NCBI RefSeq assembly: GCF_000153105.1
Contig: NZ_CH672377.1
Location: 1,706,405 to 1,770,404, forward strand
Source: Blastopirellula marina DSM 3645
Lineage (GTDB): Bacteria; Planctomycetota; Planctomycetia; Pirellulales; Pirellulaceae
Direction: 5' to 3'
Length of the DNA stretch: 64,000 nucleotides
Position 1 is the stretch's first letter, and every line of letters begins with the position of its first letter. Under the pieces are notes generated by a model. The model did no database searches. It saw only the letters and a program-made list of their open reading frames with translations, and was not told the origin of the DNA. The position numbers were made by a program, and so were the translations under genes. This document shows positions 44,478-53,542 of the stretch, in pieces.

Positions 44478-45884
44478 ATGAATCACATGCTCTTAAAATT
44501 CGTCTTAGCGGCGCCATTGCTGGCGGCCGTCGCGTCGCCGACCTTCGCCCAAAGCTGTGCGCCTTGCGGCGGCCCGTCGTACAAAATCATTCAGCAGACG
44601 GTCTACGAAGATCAACCGGTCACGGTACGTCGTCTGCAGTACCAAAAAGTCGAGATCCCGAAAGAGGTCACGACCTATCGCCCTGTCTGGGAAACGGAGA
44701 TGCGCGAACGACGTTATACCGTCGCCAAGCCGATCACCGAAACCAGCGAGCGTGAAGAACGCTACAAGGTGATGAAGGCGGTCTGGGAAGAAGAGATTCG
44801 CGACCAGAGCTACAACCAGGTTCGCTACGTCGAAGAGACCGAGATGCGTGAACGCCGCCAAACGGTGATGCGTCCGGTTTGCGAGACGCAATATTACGAA
44901 CAACAAATTCGCGTCCAGCGCCCCGTGACCGAAACGGTGATGCAGACGCAGACCACCGTTCAGTACACGCCCAGCACGACGCTGCAAACGCAGTATGTCA
45001 ACCAAGGTCAGTACGTCAATCAAACGGTCTATGAGCCGGGCCCGACTCGCAATCGTTTGCGATGGACCGGCGGGACCAACTATGTTGATCCCGTTACCGG
45101 TCGTGCGATGTACGATCGCCCCGGCTTGCACTGGGTTCCAGAGCAACGCCCCGGCACGTATCAGCAGGTGCAGACTTACGTCCCCAGCGTCGTCGCCCAG
45201 CAAGTTCCGGTGACGACCTACTTGCCGCAGCAAGTGACGCAGCAGATTCCAGTGCAGCGAATTCGCTATGACGAAGAGATCCAAGTCCAACGGATTCCGT
45301 ATCAAACCACCCGTTATGAATCGGTCGAACAGGTTCAACAGTATCCGGTCACCGTTCGTAAGCCGGTCGTCGAGCGAATCGAAAACAAAGTGCCGGTGAA
45401 GGTTTGCCGCTGGGTCGAAGAAGAGCAGGTCCGCAAGGTCCCAATCACCACGACGCGGATGGTTTACGAAGAGAAAGTAGAGCAAACGCCGGTTCGCGTC
45501 CAGAAATGGGTCGCCGAGACCAGCACCGTTGTCGAGACCAAACTAGAGCCGGTCTGGACCGAGCAACAGATGGTCAAACGGACTCCTCGCGTCGTCACGA
45601 TGCGAGTGCCGCTTGATTCGTACGGCAACGTGATCGTCGCTGCACCGGCGCCGACCATCACTTCGTACGCTCCGATCTCCCCTTCGACCATCACCCAAAA
45701 GGCGCCGACCGAAGCACAGAAACCGGCGACGGATGACGAAGAAGATTCTGAAAGCCCGATGGAAGACGTTGAGCGGGGGGGCCCAATGGCTCCGCTGGAT
45801 GACGCCCAAAGACCGAGCCTGACGGACGAAGCGCCGAAGGATAGCGACCCGACCGGCACGCCTTCGCTCGACAAACCGCTCTAA
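44478..45884 (+). CDS. Secreted tyrosine/valine/glutamine-rich repeat protein (YTV-like)
   Basis: A 468-residue protein with signal peptide (LLKFVLAAPLLAAVASPTFA). The mature protein is a long run of imperfect repeats of ~20-25 residues built on aromatic-basic-valine patterns (VRYVEETEMRERRQTVM, VTTYLPQQVTQQIPVQRI, IPYQTTRYESVEQVQQYPV), then a disordered Asp/Glu/Pro tail. This resembles the planctomycete YTV-repeat cell-surface proteins first seen in Rhodopirellula baltica. Likely a structural surface or cell-wall-associated protein. Cysteines are few (C26 and C29, plus single ones in the repeats). An intrinsic terminator follows. Confidence 0.7.
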   Translation: MNHMLLKFVLAAPLLAAVASPTFAQSCAPCGGPSYKIIQQTVYEDQPVTVRRLQYQKVEIPKEVTTYRPVWETEMRERRYTVAKPITETSEREERYKVMKAVWEEEIRDQSYNQVRYVEETEMRERRQTVMRPVCETQYYEQQIRVQRPVTETVMQTQTTVQYTPSTTLQTQYVNQGQYVNQTVYEPGPTRNRLRWTGGTNYVDPVTGRAMYDRPGLHWVPEQRPGTYQQVQTYVPSVVAQQVPVTTYLPQQVTQQIPVQRIRYDEEIQVQRIPYQTTRYESVEQVQQYPVTVRKPVVERIENKVPVKVCRWVEEEQVRKVPITTTRMVYEEKVEQTPVRVQKWVAETSTVVETKLEPVWTEQQMVKRTPRVVTMRVPLDSYGNVIVAAPAPTITSYAPISPSTITQKAPTEAQKPATDDEEDSESPMEDVERGGPMAPLDDAQRPSLTDEAPKDSDPTGTPSLDKPL

Positions 45885-45911
45885 ACGCGGGGTAATCGCC
45901 GAACCCACGAG

Positions 45912-45943
45912 GCCGACCGCACTAGTTTGCGGTCGGCTTTTTT
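45912..45943 (+). terminator. Intrinsic terminator
   Basis: GCCGACCGCA (45912-45921) and TGCGGTCGGC (45928-45937) form a 10-bp stem with a 6-base loop, followed by TTTTTT. It ends the YTV-like gene. Confidence 0.9.
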
Positions 45944-45976
45944 CATGCGCCGCAGCAGGTTCGCCGCACGACTGGC

Positions 45977-46010
45977 TTGACAGATATGGTTGTGAGAACA
46001 ATTATTGTTC
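45977..46010 (+). promoter_or_regulatory. Promoter with MarR-type operator
   Basis: TTGACA (45977-45982) and AATTAT (46000-46005) with 17-base spacing make a good housekeeping promoter. The perfect palindrome GAACAAT T ATTGTTC (45996-46010) covers the -10 box. This is where a MarR repressor would bind, so the downstream marR gene is probably autoregulated. Confidence 0.65.
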
Positions 46011-46041
46011 GTGCGATCAACTCTCTTCGGAAGCCACCGGC

Positions 46042-46533
46042 GTGCCCAAATCGATCCTCCAGCAGCAACTGAAAAAGTCAGCGCCGTTCGACTCCTTACC
46101 GCAGGAGACGTACCTCAACTTGCTGCGCACGCACAACATGATCGCGGCGGCGCCGAGCCAATTGCTGAAGCAACACGGTTTGTCCAGCGCCCAATACAAC
46201 GTCCTCCGCATTCTAGAAGCGGCCGATGCGCCGGGGCTCCCTTGCCTGGAAATCGTGAGCCGCATGGTGACGCGCGTGCCGGACATTACGCGGCTGATCG
46301 ACCGACTCAAAGACGCCGGCCTGGTGTCACGAACGCGGTCGCAAACCGACCGCCGCGTCATCCGGATCAAGCTGACCAAAAAGGGATATGCGCTGATCGA
46401 AGAGTTGTCAGAACCGCTGGTCGACATCCACCAACAAAACCTCGGGCACATGACCAAAACCGAGTTGGTCGAGTTGAATCGCTTATTGGTGAAAGCCCGC
46501 GAAGCCGCAGAAGCAACCGCGGCCGCGAAATGA
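46042..46533 (+). CDS. MarR-family transcriptional regulator
   Basis: A 163-residue winged-helix regulator: dimerisation helix at the start, HTH around GLSSAQYNVLRILEAADAPG and PCLEIVSRMVTRVPDITRLID, wing VSRTRSQTDRRVIRIKLTKKG. It starts with GTG 46042 (GGAAG eight bases upstream). A palindrome overlaps its promoter. The co-directional neighbour 10 bases downstream encodes a small membrane protein, which may be its target or partner. Confidence 0.88.
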   Translation: MPKSILQQQLKKSAPFDSLPQETYLNLLRTHNMIAAAPSQLLKQHGLSSAQYNVLRILEAADAPGLPCLEIVSRMVTRVPDITRLIDRLKDAGLVSRTRSQTDRRVIRIKLTKKGYALIEELSEPLVDIHQQNLGHMTKTELVELNRLLVKAREAAEATAAAK

Positions 46534-46542
46534 CCATGAATC

Positions 46543-46872
46543 ATGCACTCTCGACTCGAACAAATCGCTCGTCACGCCATCGCACCGGCGGTGTTGATCG
46601 CGTTATTCTTGCTGGTGAGCTGCCTGATCGACCTGCTGACTTTCACCAATACGCATGCGATCTTTTTTTGGTTGCATAATACCGGTGAGTTTGGATCGGC
46701 GCCGCATTCGCATCGACTAGCGCTGCCGCTTTGGTGCTTTCCACTGGCGATTTTGGCGATTCTCGCCTTGCTCACATTTGTTAGCTATGGATTGCTTCGC
46801 CGTCGAGCGCCGCCGAAAAGTGACGCTTTCACCGAATCTTCTCGCACCGAGGAAAAGGAAGCTTTAAAATAA
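46543..46872 (+). CDS. Small membrane protein of unknown function
   Basis: A 109-residue protein with two hydrophobic segments (APAVLIALFLLVSCLIDLLTF and LALPLWCFPLAILAILALLTFV) and a polar cytoplasmic tail. No family recognised. In an apparent operon with marR nine bases upstream, so it may be regulated by it. Confidence 0.55.
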   Translation: MHSRLEQIARHAIAPAVLIALFLLVSCLIDLLTFTNTHAIFFWLHNTGEFGSAPHSHRLALPLWCFPLAILAILALLTFVSYGLLRRRAPPKSDAFTESSRTEEKEALK

Positions 46873-46922
46873 GGCAGCGCCAAACTCTTGATCTAAAATG
46901 ACCTTCACGGAAGTAACCTGCG

Positions 46923-47696
46923 ATGAAAACATGGCCGTTTACTTCAGCATTACTGCTGACGCTTCTGTTCAGCAATCTCGCAGCGGCGGAAGGCTGGGGC
47001 ACGATCAAGGGAAAGTTTGTCGTGAAAGGAAAGATCTTTCCGGCCCAAGCGTTGGATGTTCCGCGCGCCGCGCCGCTTGCCGCCATTCCCAATCAAAAGC
47101 TAGTCGTCGGCCCGCAGGGAGAATTGCAGAACGCTTGCTTGTGGCTGACCGTCCCACGCGGCCAGAGCTATCCCCAGCCGCATCCCAGTTACGCCGCGAC
47201 CGCGAATGACGAAATAGAAATCGAGCTGAAGGACTATCTCTTTCACCCCTATTTGACCTTCATTCGCACTTCGCAAAAAGCGAAATTCAACAACCTGGAT
47301 CCGGTCGGCCATAACATCAAGATATCCGGGTTCGCCAATTCCCCCGGGCCCGGCATCGTCCCCAAAGGGGGCCAGTGGGTGCAGTCGTTTGTCCAGGAAG
47401 AGCGCATTCCGTATCCAGTTCATAGTACGATCTATCCCTGGATGGAAGCTGATCTGCTGATTCGGGAATCTCCCTATGCGGCGGTTTCGGACGAGAACGG
47501 CGCCTTCGAGATCGCCAATGTTCCCGCCGGAACTTGGACCTTTCAGTTTTGGCATACGAGCCTCGGATACATCCCAGAGATCAAGCTGCTTGGCCATGTG
47601 CAAAATCATCGCCGCGGCGAGTATGAGATCGAAGTCTTCGCGGACGAAGTCAACGATCTTGGACAGATCGAGATTTCTGCGCGACGTTTCAAATAG
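46923..47696 (+). CDS. Cupredoxin-like secreted protein, ligand-poor copy
   Basis: A 257-residue protein with signal peptide (FTSALLLTLLFSNLAAA). Its layout equals that of the gene at 47797: PQGELQNACLWLTVPRG, TFIRTSQKAKFNNLDPVGHN and ADLLIRESPYAAVSDENGAF, followed by a β-sandwich WTFQFWHTSLGYI. The copper-ligand segment reads HSTIYPWM, where the sister protein has ASCSIHPWM: the Cys and the His of a type 1 copper site are replaced by Ser and Tyr. A second Cys pair present in the sister (in AVCGLKP and NIACVYD) is also missing. So this copy probably does not bind copper in the usual way. Confidence 0.75.
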   Translation: MKTWPFTSALLLTLLFSNLAAAEGWGTIKGKFVVKGKIFPAQALDVPRAAPLAAIPNQKLVVGPQGELQNACLWLTVPRGQSYPQPHPSYAATANDEIEIELKDYLFHPYLTFIRTSQKAKFNNLDPVGHNIKISGFANSPGPGIVPKGGQWVQSFVQEERIPYPVHSTIYPWMEADLLIRESPYAAVSDENGAFEIANVPAGTWTFQFWHTSLGYIPEIKLLGHVQNHRRGEYEIEVFADEVNDLGQIEISARRFK

Positions 47697-47710
47697 CGCA
47701 TCCTGTCGAA

Positions 47711-47743
47711 TTGACGCGCATTCTGATGACAAACCCCTATAAT
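47711..47743 (+). promoter_or_regulatory. Possible promoter before second cupredoxin-like gene
   Basis: A perfect TATAAT at 47738-47743 is preceded by TTGACG at 47711-47716. The 21-base spacing is longer than ideal, so the -35 assignment is weak. Confidence 0.4.
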
Positions 47744-47796
47744 AGAACCGCGCGGCTCTCTTGATCCTTGCCGAAATCTCACGGAGGCTCTCTGCG

Positions 47797-48579
47797 ATGA
47801 AAATGTGGTTGCTTACTTCCGCACTGCTGCTAACTCTCCTATTCAGCAATCTCGCGTCAGCCGAAGGTTGGGGCACGATCAAAGGCAAGTTTATCGTCGC
47901 CGGAGCGACACCGGCTCCGGCGGTGCTCTCGGTCGAAAAGGACAAAGCGGTTTGCGGCCTAAAGCCGATTCACGAAGAAAGCCTGATCGTAGGGCCAAAA
48001 GGAGGACTGAAAAACGCCTGCGTCTGGCTGACCGTCGCGCGAGGGAAACTCTATCCGACCGCTCATCCCATGTACGCCGCAACGGCCAACGACGAAATCG
48101 ACGTCGACAATATCGCCTGCGTCTATGACCCGCATGTGACCTTCATTCGCACGACGCAAAAAGCGAAATTCAAGAACATGGACCCGATCCCGCACAACGT
48201 GAAGGTCGATGGTTTCGCCAACCCGCCCATGAACACGCTGATTCCGGCCAAGGGGCAGTTCGTGCAGGACTTTCCTGAAGAAGAGCGGACGCCGATCCCC
48301 GCTTCTTGTTCGATCCATCCCTGGATGTCGGCTTATCTGCTGATTCGTGAATCGCCTTACGCGGTTGTTTCCCAAGCGGACGGCAGCTTTGAACTTGCGA
48401 ATGTGCCTGAGGGAAAATGGACCTTCCAATTCTGGCACACCGCCGGCGGATATATGTCAGAGATGCAAATGCAAGGCAAGCCTCAAAAAGACCGCCGTGG
48501 CCAGTACGAGATCGAAGTCGTCGACGGCCAAGTAACCGATCTGGGTGAGATCGTCGTCGCCGCGAAGAGTTTGAAATAG
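47797..48579 (+). CDS. Cupredoxin-like secreted protein with copper site
   Basis: A 260-residue protein starting at ATG 47797 (GGAGG ten bases upstream) with signal LLTSALLLTLLFSNLASA. It has a plastocyanin/cupredoxin-type core: His in MDPIPHNVKVDG, Cys in PASCSIHPWM together with the following His and Met, then a carboxypeptidase-regulatory-like β domain (GSFELANVPEGKWTFQF). Two additional cysteines (AVCGLKP, NIACVYD) could form a disulfide. Close relatives occur in planctomycetes as methylamine-utilization-type or plastocyanin-like proteins. It is a tandem paralogue of the preceding gene. Confidence 0.8.
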   Translation: MKMWLLTSALLLTLLFSNLASAEGWGTIKGKFIVAGATPAPAVLSVEKDKAVCGLKPIHEESLIVGPKGGLKNACVWLTVARGKLYPTAHPMYAATANDEIDVDNIACVYDPHVTFIRTTQKAKFKNMDPIPHNVKVDGFANPPMNTLIPAKGQFVQDFPEEERTPIPASCSIHPWMSAYLLIRESPYAVVSQADGSFELANVPEGKWTFQFWHTAGGYMSEMQMQGKPQKDRRGQYEIEVVDGQVTDLGEIVVAAKSLK

Positions 48580-49268
48580 AGTTGGGCCGCATCACGGTCT
48601 CAGAGGAACCGGTCCGGGAAACGAACAAGCGACGACCAGTTCGCTACCGCCCGAAGGAGTCCGCCAACACGAATCGCCTCGCGACGTGCACGATGGCTGC
48701 GGTTGGCCTCGTGCGCATCGCATTCGGAAAACCGCTTCACTGACTGGGTAGCGAAGCTGTCTCGATATTGCTTCGCGCATCCCTGATTCTCTCCGCAAGC
48801 GACCAATTTGGCTTCTGACTGGTCCGCCGAACGTCGCCGGTTTCAGAGACGGCGAGGGATTCAGAACGCCGCTCCTCGGCTATCCCGCGCCTAGCGATTG
48901 CTGGCCTACCGGGGAATGCCGGCAAGACCCGCCACAAGTAGGGGCGTGCATCCCTTGCGTGGGTCGCCAAGAGAGCCATTGGAAGTAAGCACGGCGGGGC
49001 CGAGAGAGATTTATCGTCGAATTAGGTAAAACCTACGGAAATTCGGCTAATAACTTCTTGGCAAAACAGTAGAATCGCGGCTTCTCATCTCACAAACATC
49101 TAGGGGCCAGTTCACCCCACTAATGGCAAGCAAGGATGCCTACTAATACATACCGGCAAATCGAAATGTGACCGTTTGAGTAATCAGCGGACAACCCACA
49201 GGCCGATGCTGGAGATAATCACGACTCCTCTTCCCTTTTCTATTCTCTTCCTTATTCGAGGTATCCCC
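48580..49268. other. Intergenic stretch without supported gene
   Basis: About 690 bases. Two minus-strand open frames (48737-48979 and 48600-48806) lie in different reading frames, begin without ribosome sites and read like degenerate repeats (Arg/Ala/His-rich). They may be the remnant of a dispersed repeat. No stem-loop terminator is obvious after the cupredoxin gene. The promoter of the DUF1559 gene should be near 49050-49250. Confidence 0.35.
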
Positions 49269-50153
49269 ATGTCGTTTCCTGCTCTTGGGCGACCAGAACG
49301 CCGGACCGCATTTACGCTGGTTGAACTGCTCGTTGTCATCGCCATCATCGGGGTTTTGATTGCGCTGTTGCTGCCGGCGGTTCAGCAGGCCCGCGAAGCG
49401 GCCCGCCGGATGTCCTGTTCTAACAACCTGAAACAACTTGGACTGGCGCTGCACAACTATCACGACACCCATCGCAGCTTTCCGTACGGATCGCGCGGAG
49501 CGAGCAATCCCGTCAGCTGGCACGTCGCGATTTTGCCGTTTATCGAACAGGGCAACCTCTTTGATCAGATGGACATGACCGTCAACTTCGAATCCGGCGT
49601 CAATGCGCCGTTCCGCTCGACTCGGATGGACGCTTTTCTTTGCCCCAGCGGCGCCCAAGATAAGGCGGATGATAACTCCGCCCACTACACGACGCATTAT
49701 TACGGCGTTATGGGCCCCACCGGAACCAATGCGACGACCAGCTCGGCATACCAGGAAAACACCAGCGGCGCTCACGGCGGCTTCTCGAAGGAGGGAATCT
49801 GGTCTCACGACGAAGTCCGCAAAATGCGAGATATGCTCGACGGCACGAGCAATACGTTCGCGTTTGGCGAGATCTCGTGGACCGAGCGCAACGGCAAAGC
49901 GACCCGCTATCGCCCCTGGTCGCGCGGCGGAAGAACGAACGAGTTCATGGCGCCATGCAAAAACATCGCGCAGCCGATCAACGCCGACTACACGGCGTTG
50001 TTCAACGACATGAGCTACGGCAGTAATCACCCCGGCGGTTGCTTGTTCTCGCTGGGCGACGCGTCGGTTCGCTTTGTCGCGGAAACGGTCAACTATGACA
50101 CGCTGTTGTCGATGGGCAGCTGCGCCGGAGGCGAATCGACGACGCTCGACTAG
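49269..50153 (+). CDS. DUF1559 prepilin-like protein (pair 3)
   Basis: A 294-residue protein, shorter than the other two copies, with leader [20 protein letters not shown], then [20 protein letters not shown]. The C-terminal DUF1559 signature is HPGGCLFSLGDASVRFV. The prepilin peptidase glycine is replaced: the residue before FTLVE is Ala (RTA FTLVE), unlike the Gly in the copies at 29256 and 32536. Followed 73 bases later by a lipoprotein gene. Confidence 0.88.
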   Translation: MSFPALGRPERRTAFTLVELLVVIAIIGVLIALLLPAVQQAREAARRMSCSNNLKQLGLALHNYHDTHRSFPYGSRGASNPVSWHVAILPFIEQGNLFDQMDMTVNFESGVNAPFRSTRMDAFLCPSGAQDKADDNSAHYTTHYYGVMGPTGTNATTSSAYQENTSGAHGGFSKEGIWSHDEVRKMRDMLDGTSNTFAFGEISWTERNGKATRYRPWSRGGRTNEFMAPCKNIAQPINADYTALFNDMSYGSNHPGGCLFSLGDASVRFVAETVNYDTLLSMGSCAGGESTTLD

Positions 50154-50226
50154 TCGTCCGCGCATCGCGTTGCGTCCGCCGGCAATTCTCTACTTCCTAG
50201 ATATCCTCTCTCGCTCGAGACTAATA

Positions 50227-50628
50227 ATGATGACTCGTTTTTGCTTCGTCTGCACGTTGGGTGCGGCCGCGATCATGCTCGCCAGCGGTTGTAGTTCAGA
50301 GGAGCGTGAGGGATTCGTCGCCGCCGGAACGGTGACCCATCAAGGCGCCCCCGTTCCGCGCGGTTCGATCTTGTTGAGCCCTGACTCATCCAAGGGGCAT
50401 CGCGGCCCGGCGATTTCAGCCGATATTGTCGCTGGAGCGTTCGATACGTCGCAAGCGAAACAGCGTCTTACCGAAGGCGCCTATCGCGTTCGTATCGACG
50501 GCTTTGATGGCGACGCAAAGCCCGACCAAGAACTTCCTTACGGCAAGCAGATCTTTGCCGAGTTCACGACGTCGATCAAAGTGACGAATGAAAATGCGAG
50601 CAGCATTTCGATCGAAGTGAATCGGTAG
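50227..50628 (+). CDS. Small lipoprotein with β-sandwich domain (pair 3)
   Basis: A 133-residue protein with signal and lipobox (AAAIMLASGCSS). The mature domain begins VAAGTVTHQGAPVPRGSILL, the transthyretin-like pattern of the companions of DUF1559 genes. ATG 50227 and ATG 50230 are adjacent possible starts. A terminator follows. Confidence 0.75.
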   Translation: MMTRFCFVCTLGAAAIMLASGCSSEEREGFVAAGTVTHQGAPVPRGSILLSPDSSKGHRGPAISADIVAGAFDTSQAKQRLTEGAYRVRIDGFDGDAKPDQELPYGKQIFAEFTTSIKVTNENASSISIEVNR

Positions 50629-50673
50629 CCGGCGTCGGACGAAGTCGGCTGGGTCAGAGATTACTGGCGCACA

Positions 50674-50703
50674 GGGAACGCTCTCGCGGCGTTCCCTTTT
50701 TTT
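50674..50703 (+). terminator. Intrinsic terminator
   Basis: GGGAACGC (50674-50681) / GCGTTCCC (50689-50696) form an 8-bp stem, followed by a run of eight Ts. It ends the DUF1559-lipoprotein unit. Confidence 0.9.
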
Positions 50704-50757
50704 GCGTGCGTGTTGCTTCGGCAGGCCGAGAGGACCTGCCGAACCTTGCCGCCGGCT

Positions 50758-51450
50758 CTACAACAAGCGTGTAATCACTTCGCCGAGTGATTGAATCACC
50801 GCTTCCGGCGCGATATCGGCCGGCACGTCTTTCTCGCGGGCCAAAAAGAGCGCCTGGTATCCAGCGGCCACGGCGCCGTGGTAATCATTGCGGGGATCAT
50901 CGCCGACCAACAAGATCTGGTGCGGCTGCAGCTGTAACACATTGGCGATCGAACCAAAATAGTGGGGGCTCGGCTTGGCCCAGCCCACTTCGGCGGAGAC
51001 AAATAGCATCGCGTCCGACAGACAGGGCCAATGCCCTGCGATGGCGCGTAGTCGTCCGTCAAAGTTCGACGCCAATCCTACCTGATAGCGATCGCTCAGT
51101 TTCTCCAGCGTCGGCAACGCATCTTGGTAGACGCTCCAACTGCTCGCCTGGGCGAAGTGTTTCCAGAGGCGATCCAAGATCGCTTTGGTCTCGTTGGCTT
51201 CGGCGAAGACGTGTGCGACGATCTGTCGCCACCGTTCGCGCTCGAGCGTTTCGTCCGTACGCAAATCAGGCGAGACCGAGTAGAGGATCAGCGCCTCGCG
51301 AAATCGAGCGCGGATCGTCTCGATCGGTAAATCACAACCGTTCGCGACGCCGGCCGCTTGATAGACGGCGGCGACGCTGGGCTGTGGATAAATCAACGTT
51401 CCAACCACGTCAAACAAGACGCAGCGGATCAGATTTGGAGAACGAAGCAC
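50758..51450 (-). CDS. HAD-superfamily hydrolase
   Basis: A 230-residue protein. Motif I reads CVLFDVVGTLIY, so the second Asp of DxD is Val, as in HDHD3-like HAD members. The acid/base is thus missing and the catalysis is doubtful. Motif III is in GWAKPSPHYFGSI and the last acidic motif is VGDDPRNDYHGAVAAG. Eight bases downstream of rseP on the same strand, so it is the last gene of a dxr-rseP-HAD operon. Confidence 0.8.
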   Translation of the reverse strand: MLRSPNLIRCVLFDVVGTLIYPQPSVAAVYQAAGVANGCDLPIETIRARFREALILYSVSPDLRTDETLERERWRQIVAHVFAEANETKAILDRLWKHFAQASSWSVYQDALPTLEKLSDRYQVGLASNFDGRLRAIAGHWPCLSDAMLFVSAEVGWAKPSPHYFGSIANVLQLQPHQILLVGDDPRNDYHGAVAAGYQALFLAREKDVPADIAPEAVIQSLGEVITRLL

Positions 51451-51457
51451 TTCAACC

Positions 51458-53542
51458 TTACCCCGTGATCAACGGCAAAAAGCGATTGATATCGAGGCCG
51501 ATGACGCAGATCATCAGCAGCAACACGAAGGCGAAACCCGCGAAAGTGAGTCGCATCATCCACTTTTCATCGAGCGGTTTGCCCCGGATTCCTTCGTACA
51601 GCAGGAAGACCATGTGCCCGCCGTCGAGCACCGGAATCGGCATGAAGTTGATCACCGCCAGGTTGGCGCTGATCAGCGTCAAAAAGAGGAGCAGTCGTCC
51701 GATACCCTGCGACGATTCGCTGGTCGCGACCGCCAGGATGGTGCCGGGTCCGCCGAAGCCGGCCAACGGCACTTTGCCGGTCACCAACTTGCGGAGCATC
51801 ATAAAGACCTGGCCCATGCCGCTGCCGGTCTCTTGAAAGCCAAGTCCCACCGCTTCGCCGATCGATTTGGCGACGTAGATCGGACTGGGGGTGACAAAGA
51901 CGATGTAGCGATGTTCGACAAACTGATCCTGGGAGTCGACCGGGGTGATCAGCGCTGTTTGCGTATTGTTGGTCCCTTCGCGATTGAAGATCACTTCGAC
52001 CGGCACGCCGGCAGGCAGGTATTGGAACGCAGCGTTAAACGCGTCCTGCCAATCGATTTCGTCTTCGATGATCTTCAGCGGCTTGTCATCTTTCGGCCAA
52101 GCGTAAGCCATTTCTCGTTGCGAGTCGGTCGGCTTCAACTTCAGGGTCCGAATTTCGTCACCGGCTTTGATTCCGGCGGCGGCGGCCGGGCTTTCAGGCA
52201 AGACTTCTGCAACGCGATTGGTTAGCGAGTACGAAACGCCCAGCATATCGATCGCCAGTTCGGTTCCGAATCCGCTCTGCGTGTTGTATTGCTCCGGCTG
52301 ACGCATCGCCACCGAGAGGGTCTTCTCTTCGCCGTCGCGCAGGACCACCACGTCGACGGTTTGCCCGGCGTATTGGGCCGAGCGAGCCGCTAGCGTATAG
52401 CCATTGGCGGCCGGCACGTCGCCGATCGAGACCAGCTTGTCGCCGACCTTCAGGCCTTGCGCATCGGCCGGCGATCCGGTCTGCACATGCTGGATCGGCG
52501 TCATCTCCATCACCAGGCCGGTTTCGCGATACGGAGTCGGCGGCAGCTCGATTTCGTACGTCGATTTCTTTTCCGCATCACCAGCGCCTTCGGTCCGCTC
52601 AAAGTTCAGCTTTAACGTGTCGGCGGCGTGCGTCGCGAGAATGTTTTCCCACTGGATATAGTTCTCGATCGGCTTGCCATCGACGTCGACCAATAAATCG
52701 CCTGTCGCCAGCTTCGTCATCCACTCGGGATTTCCGGCCAACAACGCATAACCTTCCGGCGGCTTGGCGACCTTCAGCGAGTTCTCGGGCGAAATGCCGA
52801 GCAGCGGAAAGTCGGCGTCGGGGAACGGCTTTTTCGGGGTGACATCGAAGACGAGCGTCTCATCGCCGCGGCGAATCTCGATCGGCATCGGCTTCTCGTC
52901 GCCGTTCATGACAACGGCCAGCGTCAAGTCTTTGCGGAAACGCAGCGTGTCGCTCGGCTCAGCGCCAGGCGTCACCGCAACGATTTTGTCGCCAGGACGA
53001 ATCCCTGCGATCCACGCCGGTCCGCCTGGCTGAGCGTAGGCGACATCGCACGGCGTATAGCTGACGCCGACCATGTAAGCGATCGCGGCGAAGATCACCG
53101 CCGAGATGACGTTAAACGTCACGCCAGCCGAAATGATCATCATTCGCTGCGGCACTGACTTGGCCAGATAGCTGCGGGGGTCGTGCTGATCGGCCTCGCC
53201 CCCTTCTTTCGAACGCGCGATTTCCTCTTCGGCGGCCGCCGGATTGTCATCCTGGCCGAGCATCTTGACATATCCGCCCAGCGGAATGGTGCCGATGCCG
53301 TATTCAGTTTCGCCCCACTGCTTTTTCCAAAGAGCGCTGAACTTCCAAGGTCCGATGCTGATCGGAGCGTCAAAACCGACGTAGAACTTTTCACACTTCA
53401 CGCCGCACGCTTTGGCGGCCAAAAAGTGCCCCAGCTCGTGAATGAAAATCACGACTCCCAGACCGGCGACGCCCATGGCGAAAAAGCCAATGTTGGTCAA
53501 AATGCCCAGAAAATTAGTCTCGGCTAACAACACGTAATCCAC
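51458..53542 (-). CDS. rseP: RseP-type site-2 (intramembrane) zinc protease
   Basis: A 694-residue membrane protease that cuts anti-sigma factors or other membrane proteins within the bilayer. Zinc motif HELGH at residues 35-39 in an N-terminal helix, and the second metal motif [13 protein letters not shown] near the C-terminus. Between them are several PDZ-like domains, at least three (around [31 protein letters not shown] and [14 protein letters not shown]) compared with two in E. coli. It starts with GTG 53542, with GGGAGG seven bases ahead, and overlaps the end of dxr by 19 bases. Confidence 0.93.
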   Translation of the reverse strand: MDYVLLAETNFLGILTNIGFFAMGVAGLGVVIFIHELGHFLAAKACGVKCEKFYVGFDAPISIGPWKFSALWKKQWGETEYGIGTIPLGGYVKMLGQDDNPAAAEEEIARSKEGGEADQHDPRSYLAKSVPQRMMIISAGVTFNVISAVIFAAIAYMVGVSYTPCDVAYAQPGGPAWIAGIRPGDKIVAVTPGAEPSDTLRFRKDLTLAVVMNGDEKPMPIEIRRGDETLVFDVTPKKPFPDADFPLLGISPENSLKVAKPPEGYALLAGNPEWMTKLATGDLLVDVDGKPIENYIQWENILATHAADTLKLNFERTEGAGDAEKKSTYEIELPPTPYRETGLVMEMTPIQHVQTGSPADAQGLKVGDKLVSIGDVPAANGYTLAARSAQYAGQTVDVVVLRDGEEKTLSVAMRQPEQYNTQSGFGTELAIDMLGVSYSLTNRVAEVLPESPAAAAGIKAGDEIRTLKLKPTDSQREMAYAWPKDDKPLKIIEDEIDWQDAFNAAFQYLPAGVPVEVIFNREGTNNTQTALITPVDSQDQFVEHRYIVFVTPSPIYVAKSIGEAVGLGFQETGSGMGQVFMMLRKLVTGKVPLAGFGGPGTILAVATSESSQGIGRLLLFLTLISANLAVINFMPIPVLDGGHMVFLLYEGIRGKPLDEKWMMRLTFAGFAFVLLLMICVIGLDINRFLPLITG

